Shown here: positions 56,032-64,000 of the stretch, one piece after another
How positions within the stretch are numbered: the stretch's first letter is position 1
Layout: each line of letters opens with the position of its first letter
NCBI GenBank assembly: GCA_023512835.1
Contig: CM042090.1
Span: forward strand, 10,447,343-10,511,342
Direction of reading: 5' to 3'
Origin: Taxillus chinensis
Taxonomy: Eukaryota > Streptophyta > Magnoliopsida > Santalales > Loranthaceae
Length of the DNA stretch: 64,000 nucleotides
Made by a program: the position numbers and the translations under genes
Notes under the pieces: generated by a model
Told to the model about the DNA's origin: nothing
What the model saw: only the letters and a program-made list of their open reading frames with translations
Database searches by the model: none

Positions 56032-56075
56032 TCATGAGTCATGAGTCATGAGTCATGACTCGAGTCGTGACGTGT
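56032..56075. promoter_or_regulatory. Tandem TGAGTCA repeats upstream of the BPC gene
   Basis: TCATGAG recurs at 7-bp spacing, creating overlapping TGAGTCA sites (three copies), followed by TGACTCGAGTCG and TGACGTG. TGAGTCA is the GCN4/AP-1-type bZIP site and TGACGTG an ACGT-core bZIP site. They sit at or just upstream of the inferred transcription start. Confidence 0.6.
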
Positions 56076-56079
56076 TTTG

Positions 56080-57400
56080 TTAATTTGTTTTTGTTTAAAA
56101 TAGTCAGCCAATTCATGTTTTGACCACATCCTTTCTTTTTTCTTTTTTCTTTTTTAAATTTTTTATTAATATTATAATATACTTTTTTTATTATTGTTTT
56201 TTAAAAAAAATTAAAAACTATATTTGAAAACTATTTTTAGTCGATTTGAAAACATTTTTTTGTTTGGGGTTATTTTCAATCTAATTCAACCGTAGATAGC
56301 ACCACATCGGACGCTAGACCAGTATAGTATAGCATAGCACCCACACCGAACTGGAGTAGATCAGGTGGCAGCCATGTGAGGAGGATGCGATCAAAAAAGT
56401 CGTTGGTTGGGGAGGAGGACAGCAGTGGAGACAATGTTGGTTCGTGATGATGCGATTGAGGAGGGAGGATGGCAGTTGGGAGGATACAATCATGCGGGGA
56501 GGACATTGGTGAGGAGGACAATGGTCGGGGAGGATGGTTGTGGGGAGGACGTGGTTAGATGGAGCAGAGAAGGAAAATGAAAATAAAAGGTAACAACAAA
56601 AACATGTTTAGATAGGCGGTTGAGACTCTTAAGCTAGAAAAATGGAATAATGGTTATTAACAGGCTAAGGTATGAGCTGGAGTTTGATTACTGTTGTGAT
56701 AAGGCCAAGGGCCCTAAGTATGGATTTTCGATATATTGTGATTTACTGGTTTGACAGGCTAAAGCCCGATCTTTGGTTTGGATTATCATAGTTAAGGCTT
56801 GAATGACTTGTATTGTGGAAATTAATAGTTAATTCATATTATGAGCTAATGATTATGTTAAGACAGGGCAATGACTCTTATGGATGTAAATAGTTTGATT
56901 ACTATTATTTATTTTAGTGGGTTAATACATTATGAACACTAAGCATATATATATATATATATAGTATTTAGGAGTATTTGAATTCCAGGGTAATATGGAG
57001 ACGTAGGTTACCTATTGAACTTATTGTTTACCCTACTTTATTGATTATCTTTCAGCTACTAGCAGGGGCTAGTGGAGTCACCATAGTACAAGAGGGCATT
57101 CCCTTATATTGATGTACTACACTATACCATGTAACTGTTAGGATTGTTCTTATTTATTTTGTCTCATACATGAGTTCATGAAAAGTTGTATTGAGTTGAG
57201 TATGAAATCATTGATGTAATGATTAGTTATTTGGTATTTATTAACTGTGATGCATGTCGCTTTTATTTTATTTTAGGAAAGTACATAGTTACCTCTAATT
57301 AATATATAATTGTATAGGTTTGGGATAGTACCATCAGTATAGTCTCCTCAGGTGCTTATTAACAACCCTTTGATCATTTGGATAAGGGCATAATAAAGTC
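56080..57400. other. Intergenic; GGA-rich patch and LTR-like DNA
   Basis: 56380-56560 is GGAGGA-rich with short recurring GGGGAGGA and GGAGGACA words. 56690-57360 resembles Gypsy LTR sequence in style, but no ends or coding remnants were identified. Confidence 0.4.
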
Positions 57401-57965
57401 ATGTTCTCGATTTCAGGTCTTTTGGAATTTGGAGAAATCACATTCTCGGTTTCAGGTTTCAAAAAATTTGAGGATATGACGATTACAATTTCATTGTTGA
57501 CAATTTCAATTAAAGGTAAATAGTAAAATTAATATTCTATTAATTAAGTCTTTTTTGGATCAAGATTGTATTTTAGATCAGAATTTCTTTCAAATCAAAA
57601 TTTCATTTAGTATAAGATACTTGAAACAAGACTTAAGCTTGGTTTTGGAATAGAGAAATCTCGATACATGGTTGGGAAAACAAAGTATCAAAACACAAGT
57701 CTCAATACAAATTTTCATATGAAGACTTGATACAAGATTTGATTGAAGACCCTACGCTCGAAAAAGAAGGTTCAATATAAGATTTGAAGAGAATATCTTA
57801 GCAAGGTTTGAAGTCAAGATCTGATACAAGGTTCGATGAACATATTTGAAGGAAGATACAAAACAAGACTCGATATAAAAGAAAACTTTCAAGAATTGAT
57901 TTGAAACAAGAAACCTTCGAAATAGAACTTATTCGATATAAAGCAATAAGACCATTATTGATATT
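57400..57965. repeat. Degenerate short-period repeats (TTCTCGGTTTCAGG; GATACAAGATTTGA)
   Basis: TTCTCGATTTCAGGTCTTTT at 57404 and TTCTCGGTTTCAGGTTTC at 57452 are direct repeats about 48 bp apart. From 57590 to 57930, words like CTTGATACAAGATTTGA, CAATATAAGATTTGAAG and CTGATACAAGGTTCGATGA recur every 25-50 bp. No coding potential. Confidence 0.6.
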
Positions 57966-58790
57966 TTAGGGCTTCAATGCTAATTCTGTTTCTACCGACA
58001 TTCATATAAAAGGAAGGGATGATGTGTTCAACTGTATTAATTGTAATATAAATTCCTAAAAATGTTATGAGAGTTGCCATTCTTATAATATAAAGGAGAG
58101 GCGCTAATAGAATTACAAGTTTTCAATTTATGGATTATCATATGTGTGCATACGTGTGTGTGCGCGTGCGCGTGCCCACGCATTGTAACCTAAAAAATAA
58201 GTAGAAATCATTGCAACTTAGTGTTTGATAACTATATATACTATAGAGAAGTTATCGTGTTGTACTTTATGTTATTCATCTTCTTATATCAAATCTCTAT
58301 ATATCAAATATTTCTTGCATCTTAAATATGAAAAGCCCAAAGTAAACCAAAAAAACTATTATAACTTAAAAGATAGGAGTAAAAAGAAAGATAATCCATA
58401 TACTAATAAATTGATTAAATAAGAAGATAACTTATTTCCTCTCTTTCTTCCCAAGGAAATGATGTTGGTCAGGGAAAAAGGAAAAAAAATCCATGAAACC
58501 AAATATTATTATTATTTAAAGATTCAGGTAACACAAAATGATCGCAACCTTAAAAGGTAGTATGTAGTAAAGAAAAACATAACATCAAATTGATCATTGT
58601 ATAAGTCAACAAACCAATAAATTGGTTATATAAAAAGATGATGTTGGCCTTTCACTAATTATAAAACAACATTGTGTCACTAATTCTTAATCTCTATTAA
58701 ATTTGTTAGCAACACAATTATTACAACACTTTTACATTTAGAAGAAACATTTTATATATAAGTATAAACCCACCAACTCATTGCCAAAGG
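57966..58790. other. Spacer with an alternating purine-pyrimidine tract
   Basis: 58141-58182 reads TGTGTGCATACGTGTGTGTG then CGCGTGCGCGTG, a possible Z-DNA-forming stretch. The remainder is AT-rich with no gene. Confidence 0.55.
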
Positions 58791-59789
58791 CTAATTGTAA
58801 CGCCCCCAAATCTGGACTTCCAGACCGGGTGCGTTAGATAAATAAAATATTACAATTATATGAATAGTAATCTATTACTCAACATAAATTCGATGGTTTA
58901 TTTATTACATCAAGACTCATCACAAGATCTCTAAGGTTTAGCGTTTAGAGACTAGGTGTTGATAACCCATTATAGTTTTACATGACATAAATACTACATG
59001 CATAATCTTCTTATGATTTTATTCCAAGCACTCTGGACACCATTATCCTAGCATCCTTGCTTTCTCCTAGTTCCCTGGGGTTTGAAACAAAACATGAAAG
59101 GAAATGAGCTCAAATAGCCCAGTAAGGTTAAAAGTAAGGGATAATATATGGAGAATAATCAACTCATGGAAAAATAAGAATATCTACTCATCTAGGTTCA
59201 CCACCTAGATATCTTGCATAACTTGTTATCAACTGGATTGACACTCTCCAATGATGTTCTTTACCCAATGCATTGGAGGTCTTTCTGGAACCACCCATAA
59301 ACATATTGCCAAACATAAAACATATCTTCACAAACTTTCAAACAATCACATCAATGGTAAATTTCAACGTAAAGGAAGATCTTGCAATAATAGCCCCGAT
59401 AAGAAAAAGGGGTATTCACCATTCAATAAATTAGATTACCAAGTTTCCAAGAAGTGCCAAAGAAAGTTAATTCTTCTTAAAATAATATTATGAGAAAAAA
59501 AATCTTGAGATATAAATATAGAGAAGAAATAGAAAATGAATTTCCACGTCGGAGATCGTGGTAAGGAAAAGAAGAGGGGATCCTTACTATCTTTTTGTCT
59601 TCCGTTTATAACCTTGAAACAAAATTTAAAAGTTAATATTTTAGTTTGATTAATAATAGTATTTTCATAAATAATATATTGAGAGACATATATAAGTATA
59701 TTATGGTGGAAAAACTTCTCATGATAATAATAATAATCTATACGTATACATATACATATATAATATACGTATATACTATACAATATACA

Positions 59790-60065
59790 TATATATATTG
59801 AGGGGCAAAGCCATCCATAATATATATATGTATGAGGAGACTTAGCCTTCCATGGAATAATACTAATCTATATACTCATATATACATATCATATACATAT
59901 ATATATTGAGGGGCAAAGCCATCCATAATATATATATGTATGAGGAGGCTTAGCCTTCCATGGAATAATAATAATTTATATATATACATATACGTATTGT
60001 TTAATAAATATACATATATATATTGAGGGGCAAGGCCATCCATAATATATATATGTATGAGGAGG
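59790..60065. repeat. Three ~110-bp tandem copies within the solo LTR
   Basis: ATATTGAGGGGCAAAGCCAT followed by CCATAATATATATATGTATG and AGGAGGC occurs three times, at about 59797, 59904 and 60021. The third copy has AAGG for AAAG and lacks the CTTAGCCTTCCATGG tail. Confidence 0.9.
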
Positions 60066-60253
60066 AAGAACATGATTAATATATGCTTGAAATATTTACC
60101 TCTTGGAACTTCCAACAAGTGAGAGAAAGATTGAGAGAAGAGAAGGCTTGGAGGGCTATTGGGGTGTTAATAGAACTTTTTGGGAAGTATTTGGAGGAGA
60201 GTTTTGTAGCTTATTTGAATGGAAAGAGTGCTTGAGAAGGGAAGTGAGGCATG

Positions 60254-60262
60254 CTATTTATA
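60254..60262 (-). promoter_or_regulatory. TATA box of the solo LTR
   Basis: The minus strand reads CCTATAAATAGCATGCC, a canonical plant TATA box followed by a likely start region. Transcription would run leftward. Confidence 0.7.
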
Positions 60263-61144
60263 GGTAAGGTGGTAGGTGTAATAGTGTGAAAAATAGTGTA
60301 CGAATTTGACTTTGGCATTAAATTAAATTATTTAAAATATATATAATACTTTATTTTCCTCATATTATCTTTTATTAAAAACGTGGTTATCTCCTCCTAC
60401 CATTTAAAAATGTTTTAAGACTTTTAAACCTAGAAGGTTCCTTTGGCATCAAAAGTCCACATTGGTGTACTCCCTACTAATTCAATTATAACGTTTTTAA
60501 TTTTGTAGTTTTTGACAAATGGCCAATTGTATTGCATTAGTAACTCAAATATCTACAAATGGGTACCAATTTTATAATTTTCACATGTGTATAACAAAAG
60601 TTATTGAATTTTAAAGTCATACTAAAATGTTTACCCGTTCACACTGAACCTATGTGTAGTATTTTAACTTCTGGAATTGATTGGCTTCATATTAAATTCT
60701 GAAATTTTTACACGTTTTAGCTAAGTGATAAAGGAACAAATGGGCTTTGGTTTCATGTCAATTGGATCTGTATAACTCAAGTTATGAATTTTTGAATGGG
60801 ACCTCCAGAATCTGCCTTATTCAAATTTTTGGGTCTTACCTATGTTTCATACTTTTGGTAAAGTTAAGGCTTGTAATACTTACTTACCCATAGTAATTTG
60901 GTTTAAGAAACTAAATGACATAATATATAGCATCTAAACTTTTTATGACGTATAAGAAATTATTTTATTTTTATAACGTATTTAATATTAACGCGGATAA
61001 AATAATATTATTGCGTAATCAATAAACAATAAAGTAGATAACATTATATTCCATGACTTCTTACTTTATAAACCTATAAAGTATAATATTATAAAACATT
61101 ATTACATACTCATACCTATTTATAACAATTCAAACGGATACTAT

Positions 61145-61232
61145 TATAACGATTAGTTACTTATTCCAACGGTTAGTTACTATTCTAACTGCTAGTTACT
61201 ATTCTAACGGCTACTTACTAGTCACATGCTAC
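61145..61232 (-). repeat. Four ~21-bp repeats with MYB-type cores in the LTR U3
   Basis: Plus-strand TAACGATTAGTTACTTATTC, CAACGGTTAGTTACTATTC, TAACTGCTAGTTACTATTC and TAACGGCTACTTACTAGTC are consecutive. AACNG-type cores resemble MYB recognition elements. They lie near the start of U3 of the minus-strand LTR. Confidence 0.7.
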
Positions 61233-61365
61233 TTAAATGACTATATTGGGTACTTATTTTTATTGTGATAATATCTAAAATATTCTTTCTAACTATTTTT
61301 AGTAATGAAATTATTATTATTACTATTTAAGGAAGAGCTTAAATTTTTGCAGGTCTTACACTAAT

Positions 61366-62473
61366 AATATTAAATACAAATTAATAAAGCTTTATTGTAC
61401 TGAAGTTCTCAACATTTATGTGTCACACTATGCTATGAAATAAAAATATTAAGAAGGATCCCATATGTAAAATTAGCTCCCACTTTAAACAACTATGGGA
61501 AGTGAATTTTGTAACCAAAATTGTATATACACTATAAAAAAACACAACACCTTCCAAGCTTCAATCAATAAGGATTCATGGTGTAAAATATAGAAAGCAC
61601 ACTAAATTATCTATTATTAGTGTTCCAACGAGCCCTATATTTCTCATACCATTGATATCTAACTTCTTTTTAGGGCTTATTCAAAGTGGAAATAGAAGAC
61701 TAAACCCCCCCCTTTTCCTTTGAAAGAGTAAATATTATTTGCTTAATTGCTCATTTTCCTCATGACTAATTTCAAAGGGTAAATCGATGAGCTGGGTGAG
61801 CAGGGGTTTGAAGCCGACTACTAGTTTTGCTAGGTTTGCAAGGTTAGGATGAATGATGTACATGGGTGATTATCGTTGGGTTGAGACACTTTGTAAGGGA
61901 TTTTTTTTAGTCAAAAATTGATTCTCCCATATAAGTTAATATTTTAAAACTTAATATATGGGTGTAATCAATTTTACTTTATCCTAGGAGATCTAAAAAA
62001 CCAAGGTAATGAACCATGCATCCTCTCTATTGCGTACCAAAACTCAGGAATATAAATGGATTGGATTCCATTCCATTTCATTTACGTGTACCATAAATGG
62101 CCTTGGAGTTTTTAGCTTTAAAAGACATGACAACATACACACTTGGGATATGCTTCTAGTTTGGATGGTGTATGTAAAGTTCATATTTTTTATAGGATTT
62201 ATAAGTGGTTATGATGAAGAGTTGTTATATTACCAATGCAAAAATAAAGATACATACTTTATAATGGTGTAAATGTATAACTATTTAATAACAATTAAAT
62301 TGATTGACTTAGACATCAAAATTTTGTTAAGGCTGCTAGTCAAACTTAGATGGCATATGGCATTTAATGAAAATAATGAATGATCTTGGGTAGATCAGCT
62401 ACCATGTGGTGAGCCTTGAGAGGCCTCTAGTTTGGCGATTATTTGATGTGATAAAGGTGTCTGAATTTATTCT
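61366..62473. other. AT-rich spacer, no gene recognised
   Basis: An open frame at 62009-62272 has ordinary composition but no domain or splice context that would make it a gene. Confidence 0.5.
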
Positions 62474-62702
62474 GTCTCATACATAATAATTAGATAGGCT
62501 AAAAAAAGACACTAGACTTACAAGTTTGGTTTAGCGGGTTAATTGTGAAATTGATTGCTTGTGAGTGTTTTTGGTATTCAATAGACACTGGGAGGTTTGT
62601 GTGTCTCATACATGGTAATGGGATGCGCTAAAAAGGCATTAGTTTCTACAAGTTTGGTTCAAGTTGATCATGGGATCGGTTGTATGTGAGTGTTTTTGTG
62701 GT
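62474..62702. repeat. ~127-bp diverged tandem duplication
   Basis: TCTCATACAT...GGCTAAAAA...ACAAGTTTGGTTTA...TTGTGAGTGTTTTTGGTAT is followed by a second copy TCTCATACAT...GCGCTAAAAA...ACAAGTTTGGTTCA...TATGTGAGTGTTTTTGTGGTAT. Confidence 0.8.
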
Positions 62703-64000
62703 ATAAAAAAAGAATCTTAGTGTTTTATCAATTTGAACATATGTGACATTTGAGAATTAATTATTCTAACAATTTAAGTTAAAGCACTTTATGCAATCAA
62801 ATAATCACAACCTTGTCAATATTTATAATGCAATAATTTATATGCAATCGACATTTAATGTAAACAAATGCAAATTTAATATAATATATAATTACACATT
62901 TTGTTTTAAGCATAATCAGATGAAATATGGTTTCCAACCAATTATTTAGTAGTGATTATCAGCTCCCAGATTAACTAAGGTAAAAAAAAAAAAAAAACAA
63001 GTACATGATCAAAATCAGACGTCTCATAGCCAATCAAATCAGTGCAGCCCTCATTCAAGAAAATAATAAGTGCACATAAACGTATGGAAGTTGAAATGTG
63101 TTGCGATTTGTGCGCCATCATGAGGTATCATCATTGATCCAAAAAAGCAACCCCCTCTCGCTTAGTCAACTACGGCACTGATTACTCTTTCCCTATCCGC
63201 CTCCCCCCTTCGTCTTCTCCCAAAAAAAAGTCAGCAAAAGCAAAGCACTGCTGGCCCATGACAAATTTCCTCACATGGGCGGACCCGACATAGATGGGCC
63301 GTTCGGCATTCGTCGGACCAATCGAAGCCCAGCAATCTCAAATAGCAGGCATGGGGATATTCTTTTGCCACAGGCCCACAACGCCCACACTTTCCCACTT
63401 TACGCCGCGTTACCGTTTGTGATTGATATGACACGGGGTTAGGGAAAACAAACTTCAAAAAAACAAACAAACCACTTACGCAAACACAAACACACACAGG
63501 TTATGAAGCACCGACACTACTGTTGTAAAGAGACCCACACTTTTGATTAAAAATGTAACGGTGAACACATTATCAAGAAACTAAGAGCTTGTTTGTTATG
63601 TTTTGCTATTTAATTTATTTTAAGAGGCCTTAAGAATGAAAACTAAAATTATATTATTTTTAATTTTTAATTTTTTATATTCAAAAATAATTATTATATT
63701 TTAAAAATAAAAACAAAAAAATAAGATAACAAAACATACCTTAATTCTACAACTTTTAAAAGTTGTTTTACGGGTTAAATCGGATTAATTATTTTTTCTG
63801 TTCGTTCTTAGCCTCACCAATTTCTCACCTTAAATTCACAACATTACACAAACTAAAATACATAAACTAATATCTAATCTAAACAAACCAAATCAAATAA
63901 ATTATCATCATCAAAAATACCTTTGGATTAAAACTAGGTAGTATGTAATCAATAGACTTCTACTTCTAATTCATAAAATTTTTATATTTCTTATCGTATC
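62703..64000. other. Window end, promoter-like GC-richer patch, no gene
   Basis: 63000-63530 is richer in GC and contains CCAATCAAATCAG, a pyrimidine stretch (CCTATCCGCCTCCCCCC) and (CA)n near 63480-63498. It could be regulatory DNA of a neighbouring gene outside the window. The remainder is AT-rich. Confidence 0.35.

Larger units (their letters stand above)
58796..61360 (-). mobile_element. Large solo LTR (Gypsy-type), 2,565 bp, TSD CTAAT
   Basis: The plus strand begins TGTAACGCCC and ends GGTCTTACA, and CTAAT lies directly outside both ends (58791-58795 and 61361-61365), a perfect 5-bp duplication. A TATA box on the minus strand (TATAAATAG, 60254-60262) sets the orientation as minus, so the element's U3 starts at 61360. 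Internal tandem repeats lie at 59790-60065 and 61145-61232. No coding remnant is present. Length and ends suit a large-LTR Ty3/Gypsy family. Confidence 0.88.

Noticed and set aside
1..64000. CRISPR-like arrays, operons or tRNA genes
   Set aside because: No regularly spaced palindromic repeats with unique spacers, no prokaryotic gene organisation and no tRNA T-arm signature were noticed. The tandem repeats found are transposon-internal or microsatellite.

Overview
This 64 kb window is nuclear DNA of a flowering plant. Genes are sparse and split by long AT-rich introns. Splice sites are GT-AG, the promoters carry TATA boxes, and Copia, Gypsy, Harbinger and MITE-type elements with target-site duplications fill most of the space. 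The species cannot be named from the sequence; a woody dicot or magnoliid would fit the intron sizes and repeat load, but that is inference.

Five host genes can be read exon by exon. They are a 345-aa plant coiled-coil protein (+, 11860-16734); a secreted-type methionine sulfoxide reductase A of the MSRA5 class with Ser in place of the usual catalytic Cys (+, 17987-23551); a single-domain PIN1 parvulin (+, 36638-40137); a 202-aa, probably N-myristoylated protein that aligns without gaps to animal myrlysin/BORCS5 (-, 46975-49771); and a group II BASIC PENTACYSTEINE GAGA-binding factor with a short N-terminus (-, 54005-54868). All exon junctions were checked for reading frame. A decayed GDP-mannose 4,6-dehydratase pseudogene lies at 41090-41660 (-).

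Layout. 1-5959: a minus-strand Copia element (5' LTR, primer-binding site, protease and integrase remnants) split by two solo LTRs, each with a perfect 5-bp duplication (GTATC; GATAT). 5960-9500: MITEs and GC-rich CT/GA-repeat elements. 9500-24180: the coiled-coil gene and MSRA5, the latter with a Gypsy gag-protease remnant in intron 1. 24180-28760: a foldback MULE-like element and a Gypsy protease-RT remnant. 29048-36083: a 7,036-bp PIF/Harbinger-type transposon bounded by TAA, with an intact Myb/SANT-like ORF, no full transposase, and exon-like fragments resembling host genes (CAND1, CstF-64, a glycine-rich protein). It ends about 330 bp upstream of the PIN1 TATA box. 41960-45690: tandemly repeated foldback units interrupted by a 568-bp MITE. 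46393-53200: a solo LTR, the myrlysin-like gene and a truncated Copia 3' end. 54005-56080: the BPC gene with a minimal uORF and a TGAGTCA repeat cluster. 58796-61360: a 2,565-bp solo LTR with perfect CTAAT duplications. The last 2.6 kb holds no recognisable gene.

The genes do not form a pathway. The main theme is mobile DNA interacting with host genes: nested insertion, LTR recombination, intron growth, exon capture and insertion near promoters.
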